This document shows, piece by piece, positions 21,420-34,159 of a stretch of DNA of 64,000 nt (positions are counted from its first letter, which is position 1; the number at the start of each line of letters is the position of its first letter). Source of the DNA: Pterobdella sp. o SKG-2022. Taxonomy: Eukaryota; Annelida; Clitellata; Hirudinida; Piscicolidae. The DNA is taken from NCBI GenBank assembly GCA_964035795.1, contig OZ038324.1:2994908-3058907 (forward strand), given 5' to 3'. Made by a program: the position numbers and the translations under genes. The notes beneath the pieces are model-generated. The model was given only the letters and a program-made list of their open reading frames with translations. It had not been told where the DNA came from and did no database searches.

Positions 21420-21775
21420 GCGGAAACAGGAAAGAATGCTGGTAGCGTTGCCGCGGACAATTGCAAAGGAAATCTTCTGGCGCAACCCCAGACGCCTCGA
21501 TAACTTTTCTACCTTACTCCTCAACAAAGCTGCTGGTTGAAAGTCCGCAGCAGCCCGTTGTCTCGAATGCAACGGGTTGAAAATGGAAGTTGCCCACCAA
21601 GCCCTGATATTTGCGGCTTTTTAATATTTTCGCAGATTTTGCACTGGATTCCGACTCGATGGAGCTGGCGATAAGGTGGGACTTGGAAAAAGCGTCAACA
21701 ACTGTTGCGTCCCAGACCAAGCATTTTCCATGCTTCCAGAACGACGACCGTCACCCCTGATGCTTCTGTCTATAG
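21420..21775 (-). mobile_element. GC-richer remnant resembling a retroelement polyprotein C terminus
   Basis: This island is visibly richer in G and C than its surroundings. On the minus strand it reads VWDATVVDAFSKSHLIASS, then LKSRKYQGLV, then FHFQPVAFETTGCCG; after a frame break GLRQKISFAIVRGNA-like sequence follows. I recognise this as the C-terminal block common in invertebrate non-LTR reverse transcriptase proteins (WDVT, KYxxL, PxAxETxG). It is a family-level judgement from memory, not a search result. Confidence 0.6.
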
Positions 21776-21959
21776 CATAAAATCTTATAATCACTTTTAG
21801 CAGCCGTTCTTTTATTTATTTTTTTTTGCTATAAACTGCTTTTTCTCCTTTTTAAGGTATTTTTTTTTCAACTTTCTGTTCTCATTAGTTTATTTAATCA
21901 TTATTTTTCACAAAATTAAAATTTTTTTTCTTTCTTGTTTATTGTATATACTCTGAACC

Positions 21960-22665
21960 TATGCTCTGCTCTCATGATTTTCTACTTAATCTTTTCAAAT
22001 TCTCCTCTCCTCCTTCTTGGATCGTTAGGCGGCGCGTTTTTTCCTCAATCTCAAATCTTGTAGATTGTCATCTGTCCTCAATAGTATTTCATAATCCACT
22101 ATTTCTTGTTTTTCCAGTTATAGATCCCTTCACTCATCTTTTATCTCGTCTTCTCATTTAAAATCTGAGTCTTTTCATCTCAAAACTGAATCATCCAACT
22201 CATCTCATAACTCTTCAAAACTTTTTAAACTTATTAATGTCTTTTTTCTCAACATAAAATCTCTTGATAACAAATCTATTCATATTTTTAATCTCTTTTC
22301 TGACTCCAACTTTGACTGTCTAGCTCTCAGTGAAACCTGGCTTGACCTTCTTCCCATTCTTTCCTTGAACTTGCTCGTGCTCTTCAAAATCCTTTTTCTA
22401 CTTCTTTTTCCACTCATGGAGGAATCTTTTTTTTTTACAAATCTACTTTTTTCTTCTACAAGACTTCTCATCTTGGCTTGAAATCTTTTGAACCCTTTGT
22501 CTCCTCCATTAAATACAGTACTCTTTTCCCGTTTATTGCTGTTCCTTATCGACCTCCTTCCTTTTCTTTCTCTTCCTTTATCAATGACTTCTCTGCCTTA
22601 CTTGAATTTCTATATACTCTTTCCTCTTCTTTTTATACTAATTGGTGGATTTTTTGGCATCGTAA
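21960..22665 (+). mobile_element. CR1/L2-like LINE fragment, endonuclease part
   Basis: One frame reads NIKSLDNKSIHIFNLFSD and then FDCLALSETWLDLLP, the typical N-terminal blocks of an APE endonuclease (N-x-S-L and SETWL). YRPPSFSFSSFINDF follows after frame breaks. Its style and codon content match the larger copy at 45995-50165. Confidence 0.7.
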
Positions 22666-23590
22666 GTACCTTGTATTTATAATTCCAGTTTTTATTCTCC
22701 GAAAAATGAGGATTTTAAAGATACTTTATTTGAAAGAAACTAAAATTTTTGATAAATATCAACTTTTAGTTTTTTAATTTCACCCAATTATTTTTAAAAA
22801 GAAAGCAAAATTTTCATAACCTGAATGCATACGAACATAGGCTTCAAAATAGGCCTACAATTTTCACAGTGACAACATCAGCTTTGAGCAATGCGTGGCA
22901 CAAATTGTAACGAAAATTGAAGAAAGAATAAGGATTTAAAAACCCCATTTTTGGGGGAAAAAAAAGAAATTAGATAAGACAAATATGCATCATCTAGTTG
23001 ACATACATTTTTAGTTTTTCCTAATATTCAAATTTTTTTTCATTTATAAATTTCTACTTTTTGTTTTATGTTTTTCCATCGTGGTTTTGGCAGTATTCAA
23101 GCTTTCTTGTTTCCTTCAGATCGTTAGGCAAACTTGTTCTCCGTTTTTATTAAGTATTTCTTTTTCTTCTATTCATAATTTTACTCTATTTCAACAATTT
23201 TTTATTTAATCTCAAATCCTGTTTTTTAAATTATCATAATTTTTCTATACCTTCCATAATATTGCCTTATCAAAACTCTTCAAGTCATCATTCATTAGCT
23301 AACCAATTATCATAATGTTTCACTGCAAAGTAAACTTGAAAGACTTCTTTATAATACAAAAAATTTAACTAATGATTGTAGAGAGGTTATATTCAGAAAG
23401 AAGTTTTTCATAGCATTATTGATATTAATAATAAAAATAACAAGATTATAGTTATACTAACTTAGTTGGTCTGTAATAACTAGTTACTAGAGTTTACTGA
23501 AATTTTTTCCAATCGATTTTCAAAATAATATAGTTAAAATATTAAATACTGTCTTTCAGTGATAGGCTAATCATCACTCACGTATCCCCA
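22666..23590. other. AT-rich stretch, possibly residual LINE sequence
   Basis: Weak LINE-like sequence may continue at about 23100-23260, but I cannot assign it. No gene is seen. Confidence 0.35.
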
Positions 23591-23599
23591 ATCGTTTAT

Positions 23600-26500
23600 G
23601 ACACGCTTTAACTACTATATGCTTTCGATGGACTGCCACCTTGTCGCGGTCGAAAGGCTTGAGCACCTCAGTTACCCTAAGAACTATGTCTGCGGGAGCG
23701 TAAGCCACCCAAGCCAGACAGGTCAAGGGGTAGAAATCGGACTGAGTGCAGGCTCTCCAGGTTTGGGGTTTGAAAGGTTCTCTCTAGCGGAACCTATGAC
23801 GCAAGATGGTGAAAGCTCTCGGTAAGCCAGTGCGCTGACAACTTTTTTGACGACCAAGGTCAAAACCAGGATAGAAACCTGGAACATCAGAACCCTACAC
23901 GAAACAGGCAAAACAGCTCAAGTTTGTCAAGAAATGAGAAAATACAACTTGAAGATTTTAGGTCTAAGGGAGACAAGATGGACAGGATCAAGAAGAACGC
24001 AACTACTGAGTGGAGACACCATCCTCCATTCTGGTCAGAATGGAAGCCAATCCCACGCTCACAGAGTAGCATTGCTGATGACATCCGAAGCAACACGATC
24101 AATGCTGTTTTGAGAGCTTATTTCACCAAGGATCCTCACAGCACGCTTTAACTCAAAGGGCAGAAAAGTTACCATCATATTGTGCTATGCCAACGTGGCA
24201 GCCATCGAAAATAATGATGAGTTTTACCAACAAATCCAAGCCGCTATAGACAAGACACCCAAAAGAGATATGAAAGTTCTCATAAGTGACACGAATGCCA
24301 AGGTTGGTGCTATATCACAAACAGCGAACACATTATGGGCAAACACGGCATTGAAGTGAAGAATGAAAATGGAGAACTTTTCATAGAGTTTTACACTTTC
24401 AATGACCTGGTAATTGAAGGCACTTTGTTCCCCTTTAAGACCATTCATAAAACCACGTGGACTTGCCTGACGGCAAGACTGAGAACCCGATCGACCACAA
24501 CACCATCAGTCGCAAGTAGAGACAAAGCCTGCATGATGTCAGGGTTAAGCGTGGCGCAGACGCAGCATCAAATCACCACCTGGTTGTGGCAGTACTCAAA
24601 ATCAAGTTGAAGGCTTACAAAGACCAAGCGGCAAGACCATCGCACAAGTACAACGCGCAATGCTTGGAAGTGAAATCGGAGACAAAAAAAGTTTAAGATT
24701 GAGCTGAAAAACAGGTACAGTGTGCTTTCCCAACTCCCAGTGAACCCACTTGAAGAACATTGGCAAAGCCTTTGAGACATCTGGACAAAAACCTGCAAAA
24801 TAGTTCTGGGCAAAAAAACCAGGAAGCACAGAGAGTGGCTTTTGACAGGGCACGCATCACTAAGAGGGGGCACCTGAAAGACCAGATCAACAGCACGCAA
24901 GACCAAGCTGAAAAACACAAATTACAAGCACATACTGGAAGAAAAACTGACAAGTGAAACGAAGCGCGAAACAAGACAAAAGAACGTACATCGAGAAATT
25001 GAATGCGGAAGCTGAGAGTGTTGCAGACCAGCAAAACATGAAACGCTTGTATGAAATTACCAGAACATGCTCCAGCAAAAAAAGCAACTCAAGTCGGCCT
25101 GTAAAGGACAAGGACGTAAACATCATTTTTGACGAAAAACAGCAGAGAGCACGATGGGCGGAATATTTTAAAGAAACGCTTAACTGACCAGCACCATCTG
25201 TCTCACCTGTCATCCCACCACATAACAAGCTTATCGACATCAACACCAACCTTCCGAGCAAGACTGAGATTGTCAAGGCTATCAAGTCTCTCAAGTCAAA
25301 AAAGGTAGCCGGTCCAGATAGAATTCAACCTAAAGCTCTAAAGACCAACATCCAGACATCAACTGAAAGGCTACATCCTCTTCTATTCAAGATCTAGAAA
25401 CAAGAGCAAGTGCCAGATGACTGGAAAAGAGGACACCTCGTAAAGCGGCCAAAGAAAGGGGACCTTTCATCTTGCAACAACTGGCGAGAAATCATGCTGT
25501 TGTCTATTCTCGGCAAAATACTGAGCAGAATCATCTTCGAGAAACTGAAAAGCGCCTTGGACAAAACACTTCGGGATGAACAAGCAGGCTTCCGACAAGA
25601 TCGTTCATGCGTGCATCACATTGAAATCATGCGCATCATCATCGAGCAGTCTCTAGAGTGACAGACCCCCTGTACACAGTCTTCGTCGATTTTCAAAAAG
25701 CTTTCGACATTGTTGATCGAGATGTCATCTGGAGACTGATGCACCACTACGGCTTTCCACCAAAGTTCATGAGCATCATCCCGAAAATGTACGAAGACGC
25801 TTCCTTCAAGTGATCCATGACGGAAAACTAACGGAATCTTTTAGCGTACAAACTGGCGTCCGGCAGGGCTGTTCGCTTTCCCCGACCATTTTTCTGATGT
25901 TGGTTTACTGGGTCATGAGACAGTCAACAGCAGACCAAAAAAGAGGCATTCAATGGACCTTCACAAACAGCCGGAAGACCTAGACTTTGCAGATGACATT
26001 AGCCTTCTATCCCGCAAGCATCAAGCCGCGCAAAAAAAACTATGTCGTGTGGAAGAAGAAGCTGAAAAAACTGGAAAGACAAAGGTCATGAAAGCCAACA
26101 ACAAAAACCAAGATCCAGTGAAACTACATCACGAGGAAATTGAGAAGGTTGACAAATTTGTCTACTTGAGCAGTGTGTCAGCAAAGATGGGGAAACAGAC
26201 GGACATCAAGAGCCGCATCAACAAAGACGTACACGTTTTCAACACTCTTCGACAAATCTGGATATCGAAACCCCTCTCAGTCCTCAATAAGATTATGATT
26301 TTCAACACTAATGTGAAATCGGTTCTACTCTATGGATCAGAGACGTGGCGAGTGACAAATACCATCACCACAAGCTGCAGACCTTTACGAACCGATGCCT
26401 AAGAAACGTCCTGAACATCAGATGGCCAGAAGTTGCTCCAACGAAGAACTTTGAAACAAGACAAAAAAAGTCACACTGGAGACGGAAAAAAAAAAGCAGA

Positions 26501-26750
26501 AATGGGGATGGATAGGTCATACACTAAGCAAGTCTGCAGCCAACATTACTAAACAGGCCTTGGACCCACAAGGGAAGAGAAAAATTGACTGACTTGAGCA
26601 GATCTAGCGGAGAAAAATCGAGGCAGAAGCGAAGGTTACCAGAATGACGTGGGCCGAGCTGAAGAGGACCAGCCAGAACCCATTACGGTGGAGGAATGTT
26701 GTTGCAGCCCTATGTTCTCAAGGATGCAAGAGGAAAAGCTAAGCTAAAAG
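23600..26750 (+). mobile_element. RTE-like LINE, near full length but decayed
   Basis: A GC-richer 5' region (about 23625-23845) precedes an APE endonuclease (TRIETWNIRTLHETGKTAQV, then LGLRETRWTGSRRTQLLSG), a linker, and a reverse transcriptase: PDDWKRGHLVKRPKKGDLSS, then FVDFQKAFD, then RQGCSLSPTIFLMLVYW-type, then DLDFADDISLLSRKHQ (FADD catalytic box), then RRMKKWGWIGHT-type and ELKRTSQNPLRWRNVVAAL at the C terminus. At least six frameshifts or stops mean it cannot encode a functional product. The family is one very common in marine invertebrates and flatworms. Confidence 0.9.
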
Positions 26751-26759
26751 CTTAACTAC

Positions 26760-27801
26760 CATATAATTTAATGAATAGTAGTATGCATTTGATAATTCCA
26801 CCATGGGTTGTTTCAACTTCAAGTGTGACTAGTTTTACAAATCATTTTGATCTTTTTCAAATAAATACCAGTTTTTATGTTATAGAAGCATAATAGTTTA
26901 CAAGGATAATGATTTGATAGATCGCGCCATTCATGATTCCCAAGTGAAAAGTTAATTACTATTTCAAGAATCAAAATATTTATTGAGTAAAAATTTATAA
27001 AAAAATTTGGTGAATATTTCGAAACAAGGAAAAGCAGAAAATAATTTCAGACGGACAAAACCCAAATGATCTACAAAAGAAGCTGAACATGAAAACATGA
27101 GATATTTCAATGAATCATTTTTATAGGCTTAATTAGTCAACCAGCATTCAAATGCTATTGAATACTTCTTACAGTTACCATTAGCTTTTTATATGATCTA
27201 CCTTATTGCTGGCAAAACTACAGCATTGCTGAATGGATATTGGTAGATGAATATCAATTTAAACAAAAGCCCAAGGAATTGTATTAAACATGGTTCAAGA
27301 TTTGTATGTAGCTAAAATATAATAAAGTGAAACTATGTAAAATTAAATTAAACAGATTAGAAAATCACATTGAAATCTGTTAAACACACAATCTTTAGTC
27401 ATTTTGTAAACTAAACCCGTTAATAAATAAATGACAATATTCGAAATACAATTTTAATGTGCTGGTTACATAATTATCAATAAATAACTCATATATAAGC
27501 TTTCTTCAATTAACGGCATAATAATATTAAACGAAAATAAACGTTTTGGATAATAGTTTAACATAAACAGCCTCCTTCCCAGCATACAGAAGCAAGTTCT
27601 TGAGACGGTATTGTTAAATAACATTATAAACGATCAGCAATGCATCAAATGATAACAACCGTATATATTAAAAGCTTGCATTCACGCCATTCATACAATG
27701 TTCATAACACACATCCACATGTGATAGCCCCCCTAATGGTACATCCCTATATATTTCAACCCTCTATAACTGCTTTATAATTCTTAGTTACCAAGACCAG
27801 A
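26760..27801. other. AT-rich intergenic DNA and CDC42 3' flank
   Basis: No coding signal. The part nearest 27800 should be the 3' UTR of the minus-strand CDC42 gene. I could not pick a polyadenylation signal with confidence. Confidence 0.5.
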
Positions 27802-28714
<913 letters not shown>

Positions 28715-29139
28715 TTATTTTATTTGCTGAATAAAATTTTCAGATAGTTTGAAGAAATTTAAATGCGCTAAAACTTCCAGAACAAACGTTTAAATTATTT
28801 GAAAACAATACAATATTACTGATTCCTAGTTTGAAACTCAATTCTCATAAAGTGGTTGTAACAGGAACTGCTAGCGGCTTATGAATGTGACAGCAAAATC
28901 GATTTAAAAACAAAAAGAACTAAAAATAATTATTTTTCTATCTTTATTAACCTTTTGGATAGAATTTTACAACTTCGCAAAGTACAATAAACTAAAACTA
29001 CTTTTTAAGCGATTAGGAAGGAGGATACACCTAATGGTGGAAAAACACTTTATAAGATCTTTGTGAATGGCTATATTTCGAAAAAAAAAAATAAACATTT
29101 CTAATTTCTTAAAATTTGCAAAATTTCAATTATATTTAA

Positions 29140-30767
29140 CTAAAGTTCCAAAAAAAATATTTTGTTTCCGATTTTTAAAGTCAATTTATCAACGTTTATA
29201 AACTTCATAAAAGAAAATTTTTTAAAATAATCATCAACAATTGTTTGTAAACTTTGTAGAAGATTTTCGGTCATTACAGTATTTTTAACGTCTCCTAGGG
29301 CCCATAAGATGCTAACATGAAAACTTGGTTCCTGAATGAAAAAGTTAAAATAATTAGATATTTGTGAGTCATTGTTCAGGACCAGGAGTCCCTTTGTTTG
29401 AATAAAAAAAAAATTTCATTTGTAGACAATTTTCAGATACTGTGTAAAAAATTCAAACTAAAGAAAACAATGGTTTAGTGATAAAACTGTAAAAAAAATT
29501 TCTATAAATAATTTACAACATCAATTACTATTATTCAAAATATTTTCACAAACTTTATAATAGAAAGGCAGATTGAAAGCATCAAGTGACTTATCCACAG
29601 CTTTCAAATAGTTGGTCAATTCTGGACAAGGTTTTACTTTCAGACCCAAAAATGTTCTGAAGATAATATACATTAGTGATAAAACCTAGAATATAAATAA
29701 TTTTTTCATTATTAATAAATTAGTAAATGAGAACTTTTATTCAGGATAATAATTTATACCTGAATTGGTGGCAAATAAAGCAAATTAATAATTCAAAATG
29801 ACTAAAAAGAATTAGAAAATTCATGTGAATTCATTTTTAAAATTAACCTGGTCTTTTCATCATTACAGTAAACTTCTAAATTTCCAATTTCTAATTTACA
29901 TCTGCAATAATATTTGTTTGAAGCAGAAAAACTAAATGTGTAAGCAATTATTAAAAAATCTTACTTTTTACACTGAAGTAAATTTTTTTTCAGTTCTTGC
30001 ACCAGAAGATCTATCCAATGATAAAGAACCACTACAGTCCTCGATAAAGAAATATGCCACTCATCTTTAATCATTTTCCATTCAACTGGAGTCTCCTCAA
30101 ACTTCCTTTTTCTTTTCTTTTCTGAAGCTTTGTTTAATAGCTTTTGTACAATTTCTGATAAATCATATCCATCTGTGGTGATTATAAATTAATTATCAAA
30201 TATTTATAATTTCAAAAGCATATTTCTGGAAATTTTTACAATTGATTGGCTGATTGAAAATAAACATACTTATATGTATGAGTACACAAAGAATAACATA
30301 CAGTTTATACTAACGAAGGAGGCCCAATTGCCTCTTTCATGCTCAAAACTTCTTACTTTTCCATCATGTAAAGAAGTCTCATTTTTTGTAAATTTTTTAT
30401 CTGTTTAAAAATTATTTTTTAATTTTCATCAAAAACTAGCTATTTCAGTGCATTTCTAACCAGTTCCAAATAATTCATCAAGAGATGGAAGAAGAGGTAG
30501 TTTGTTTTCTTCTCTAAAAACATGAAAATTGAATTAGTTCAATTTTAAAATTTAATTTGAGTTCATGAAGGAGAAAACACTTCAAAATTTTTTCTCATTA
30601 AAACGACTAGATTAATATAATATCCTATAAAAAAATAATGCCTCAAATAAAAAAGCTTTTTTATTTAACATATTAGTAAAGGAAAAAGTTCTAGACTTTC
30701 GGTTATGAATATTGTCATCACTTTCTTCTTCGGAATCCGTGCTCAAATAGCCTTTCAAACTATCCAT
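29140..30767 (-). CDS. USB1: U6 snRNA phosphodiesterase USB1 (7 exons, complete)
   Basis: Nuclear 3'-5' exonuclease of the 2H phosphoesterase superfamily that trims the oligo(U) tail of U6 snRNA. Minus-strand exons: 30767-30697, 30513-30461, 30400-30311, 30172-29965, 29901-29848, 29656-29554 and 29331-29140; they join in frame to 256 residues plus TAG (human USB1 is 265). The N terminus GYLSTDSEEESDD resembles the acidic human start. VRSFEHERGNWASFV is the family signature. The two catalytic HxS motifs are present: HISLSRTVVVLYHWI (exon 4) and PSFHVSILWALGD (exon 7). VYCNDEKTRTFLGLKV and FNLPFYYK match the segment between them. A Lys/Arg-rich stretch precedes the first HxS motif. The ATG directly follows an AG after TTTTT, and a donor-like site near 30936 suggests a 5' UTR intron. 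It is divergently transcribed from TMA7. Confidence 0.95.
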
Positions 30768-31014
30768 CTAAAAAGTGCACTATGTATGAAATTTTTATAT
30801 AGCTTTAAAAATATCAAACTTGACTAATTAAAAAAATTCATAAATAATATTGCAAAATTTAATTCATTTTCATTATAAAAAATGTTTAAAAACATTTTTA
30901 AAATAAAATATAAATGCGTAATATAAGTACTACCTTTTAGTTATTACTTCAAAACGCTCGTTGTTCGTTTAAAGCTCTTATTTTTTTCTTGTCCACGTTC
31001 CTATTATTTGAAAA
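30768..31014. promoter_or_regulatory. Head-to-head promoter region of USB1 and TMA7
   Basis: Only 247 bp separate the two start codons. If USB1 has the 5' UTR intron suggested by a minus-strand donor (AAAAG|gtagta, near 30936), the two transcription starts would lie within roughly 60 bp of each other near 30950-31000. A pyrimidine tract (CTCTTATTTTTTTCTTGTCC, 30976-30995) just before the TMA7 ATG resembles a 5' TOP-like leader. No TATA box is evident between the genes. Confidence 0.55.
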
Positions 31015-31410
31015 ATGTCTGGTCGTGAGGGTAAGGTTTTTTCAAATAAATTTCGTATAATTCTTTACGCTTTAACTCAATATTTTACGAGCTTCGCACT
31101 TAAAATTTTTTCAGGCGGTAAGAAAAAACCATTGAAGCAACCGAAAAAGAACTCTTCAGAACTAGATGAGGTTATTCTAATATTTTGAATATATTTACAT
31201 GTGTATTTCATATTTTAATTTTTCATTAGAGTGATGTTGCCTTAAAAAATAAACTGAGGGAAGAGAAGAAAAAACTTGAAGCGGCCAAAGGAATGGCTTC
31301 TGGAAAGGGTCCCATCGGTATGGAATCATTCAGCAGATTCTGTAATCATTTTGCTAAAATTTATATTTTTTTCAGGTGTGGGCAATAAGAAGTTGACTGG
31401 TAAAAAGTAG
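31015..31410 (+). CDS. TMA7: Translation machinery-associated protein 7 (4 exons, complete)
   Basis: Small basic protein that associates with ribosomes in yeast and is conserved through animals (formerly CCDC72). Exons 31015-31030, 31115-31170, 31230-31317 and 31376-31410 join in frame to 64 residues, the same length as human TMA7. The start MSGREGGKKKPLKQPKK is nearly invariant in the family; KLREEKKKLEAAKGMASGKG and the end KLTGKK also match. The first exon has only 16 coding nt and all introns are under 90 nt. A polyadenylation signal AATAAA is at 31495-31500. The gene shares an upstream region with USB1 and converges on WASHC3. The TOP-like pyrimidine tract upstream would suit a gene coregulated with ribosomal proteins; that is inference. 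Confidence 0.95.
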
Positions 31411-31710
31411 TGAAATCTTTTGGAAAAATGTATTTTATTTTTACTTTATAATATTTATTTAAAATAAGTTATAAATTATTCAGTCTTTATCTACAATAAA
31501 AGGTTTTTTCCGTTTTATTTTTTATAAATATACAGAAATTAACAAAAAAATGTAAATTCAAAATGTTTAAAAATTAATATACAAAAGTTAGCATAAATTT
31601 TGACTTATGGAATGAGAATTTTTTATAAATATGTTAATATAAAGGATCATTAATCTTTTGAGACATTAGTTTCTCTTATTTACATTCATAAGGGTGCTTC
31701 AGTATTTTGT

Positions 31711-32533
31711 TCAATTGTCTACAAGCTGCAACTCATTGGGTCTCCTGAAAGAATTGTAGCCAATTATTTAAAAGTATTATTGAAATTAATAAACTAAGTT
31801 TATATATTGAAAAAATAAGTTATTACTCTAAAATAGATGGATCAATATTTTCAATAGCCATTTTTTGTCTAACTGCTTCGAGTGGAATTCCCTTCAGTGT
31901 TATGTTTATATGAATTCAATTAGCATGCCTTTAATAGTTAATACCTACACAATAAAAATGAGTTTACTGAAAATCTTGGAACCCTTCACTTACAACTTTA
32001 AGCATACCAAAGTATCTTTTGTATAATGGATTGTCTTTGTTGCATACACTCTCAATGGATTTATCATCTGTAGTTTCTATGTCAACTGGATCCTTTTTTT
32101 CATTAGCTGTTAAGTCTTGGTTAATAACTGTTGGTTCAGTTTGATTTTTGTGGGTCTCTGTTAAACCAGGAACAGAAGCTATCTATGATTTAATCAAAAA
32201 TTATTATACTAAAATCATTTTTTTTATAGTTTGTATTTGAAATTAATTTTGTAACCTTTGATTCCAAAATAATAAGGAGAGTTTCTATATCTTGTATTTT
32301 ATGCTCAATTTTATTCAGTTTCGTTTCACAAGTAGAGGCAAAATGATTTAAAAATGATACTGTTTGTTCAATAAAGAAATTAGTAAAAGAAGCAAGTTTT
32401 TTTGTTGGTATTCTATCAACCTAGAAAAATTTCACACTCATTAACTGAAGTTCAAACTCTAAAATGAAGAAAATAAACAAACTTTATTCAAGTCCACTTT
32501 AGGACCAAGCATTAAATAATTATCATCCAGCAT
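31711..32533 (-). CDS. WASHC3: WASH complex subunit 3 / CCDC53 (5 exons, complete)
   Basis: Subunit of the endosomal WASH complex, which drives Arp2/3-dependent actin assembly for retromer sorting. Minus-strand exons: 32533-32483, 32420-32256, 32182-31994, 31891-31827 and 31744-31711; in-frame junctions give 167 residues plus TGA. Family features: LGPKVDLNKVDRIPTKK near the N terminus, the coiled-coil core FLNHFASTCETKLNKIEHKI followed by IQDIETLLIILESK, then ASVPGLT, a variable acidic linker, YKRYFGMLKVGIPLEAVRQK and IDPSILERP. The human protein has a longer acidic Ser-rich tail (194 residues); here it ends soon after the ILERP motif in LVDN. Exon 5 is only 34 nt and its assignment rests on the ERP match plus phase. 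It converges on TMA7, with about 300 bp between the stop codons. Confidence 0.92.
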
Positions 32534-32594
32534 TTTGAATTATCAGGTGATCACAAAGTACCAAATGCTTAAGTGTTAGTTATTCTGTGTTTCG

Positions 32595-32631
32595 TATGGC
32601 GCAGCGGAATCGAAACACACAAGCGACAACC
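32595..32631 (+). repeat. 37-bp dispersed motif, copy 1 (upstream of WASHC3)
   Basis: The sequence from TATGGCGCAGC to ACACACAAGCGACAACC, about 60 bp upstream of the WASHC3 start, recurs in inverse orientation at 35900-35936 with 32 of 37 bases identical. It may be part of a small mobile element or a shared regulatory site. Confidence 0.6.
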
Positions 32632-32807
32632 CAAAGAAGTTCCAAGGTAATCATATGCTTTGTTAGGATTTTGTTAGAACTTATTATTTATTTTTAGAAT
32701 TAAAATTATGCACGATGAATATTTTTTTATTTAAAATCTCTTTAAAAAACCCCAAGTATGGATTTTCAACGCTGATAACTTAATCCAAATGTATGCAAAT
32801 CAATTTT

Positions 32808-32874
32808 CATGTATCCTAATGTTTAAATATTCATGGATTGTACAAACAGCTTTGTTAGTTGATAAATGTTAGTT
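32808..32874 (+). repeat. 67-bp dispersed repeat, copy 1
   Basis: This stretch (beginning CATGTATCCTAATG, ending TAAATGTTAGTT) matches the reverse complement of 54479-54545 at 63 of 67 bases. It sits just left of a LINE 3' end. Confidence 0.75.
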
Positions 32875-32889
32875 GTGGAATTTTTTCCC

Positions 32890-33043
32890 GATTAACTTGC
32901 GCCATCACCTTCTCTCAAAGATGCTCGCAAATTTTTGAAAACTCACCATAAACAGCTTCATTCATAATTTCTCACAAACATTTGAGCGCCTTTGAAGCAA
33001 ATTTGTTTGCAAATTGTGCGCTATAAAAATTTTAATAATAACA
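32890..33043 (+). mobile_element. Truncated 3' end of the CR1/L2-like LINE
   Basis: The order of blocks, GCGCCATCACCTTCTCTC, AAACTCACCATAAACA, TTTGAGCGCCTTTGAAGCAA and GTGCGCTATAAAAATT with an AATAATAA tail, matches 50015-50165, the end of the large LINE. The 5' truncation is typical of LINE copies. Confidence 0.85.
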
Positions 33044-33269
33044 GAAAAATCTAAAACCTATGAAAAGTGCTTAGCCTTTTTAGGTAATCGGTACTTAGTA
33101 CACTTCTTTTTTGGCTGTCTACTAATGCGCTTGCGGTTGAAACAATCCTAGTTTGATACAAACAAAGTATCTTACATAAACTAACTCATGAACAAAGTTA
33201 TTTCATTTGTAGTTTTAGCTTTTTCAAGCGCATTGATATGCATATAGTACTACCTTTCAACCCCTATCT

Positions 33270-34010
33270 GCAAAATGGTATTTGAAGACCACCTTGAAAG
33301 AAGCGGTTTTCATAACAATAATGGCGAATGAAATCAATTTTTTTGGATATTATCAAAAATCAACTTAAGTTCATGAAAGTTTTTAATTTTGGTAAAATGA
33401 AAGAAATTTTTTATTATCATCATGCCTGTATATTCGACATTTAGAATGTTCGACAATGGTACTCAAAGCATTTCTAAATGACCAAAAGTGTATAGCAAGG
33501 CTGTGTCTTTGCTCCAACACTGCTCAGTCAAATTTTAGTAGCAGTGTTGACAGTTGCTTTTGAAGTTAATTCATCTGGCATTCCTATCAGATATCGGTGA
33601 CATGCAAAACTTTACAACTTCCGATGCCTTTACTTAACAGTGACTTTTATTTTACTGGTCATTGTGCTTTCAAAGCTATTACAGAGCAAGGGACACAATA
33701 AATGGTAGATCAGCTTTCATCTTTTTCGAAAAATTCAGTTTAATCATCAAAACCAAAAAAGTTATGAGATGTTTCACTTTGCTTCAAAAACCCTTTCCAC
33801 AAACCTCACTCTTCAGTGAAGAGACAGAAGTTACAAGCAGTAAAAAATTTCATTATCTCGGCACTAACCTTTCTCGCTGTACGAAAATTAATGATGAGGT
33901 CAAAAACTGAATTGCCAATGTCAGCTGGGTTTTTGAATAATTAAGGAAAAAAGTCTGAAATAAAAGAAGAGTTACTCAATCCATGCAGGTCAAAGTCTAC
34001 GAAGCCGTAG
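33270..34010 (+). mobile_element. Decayed LINE reverse transcriptase remnant
   Basis: Broken frames read CVFAPTLLSQILVAVLTVAF, SSGIPIRYR with AKLYNFRCL, then VDQLSSFSKN, QKLQAVKNFI and KVYEAVVFSD. These follow the order of the C-terminal half of a non-LTR reverse transcriptase (QGCVLAPTLF, GIxIRYRxDGKLFNLRRL, VxKFTYLG, KVYxAVVLxxLLYG). Stops and frameshifts are frequent. The piggyBac-like element begins just after it. Confidence 0.7.
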
Positions 34011-34159
34011 TTTTTAGTGACTTCAATTGTAATGAACAAAAATATTTTCATAGTTTGTTGGTTTCATGGTATAAAAAGTTCAAGAAACTAACAAATACTA
34101 AGATTTATCGAATAGAAGAGGGTTAGCGAAATCAACTCGAGCCTGGAGATTAGAATTAA

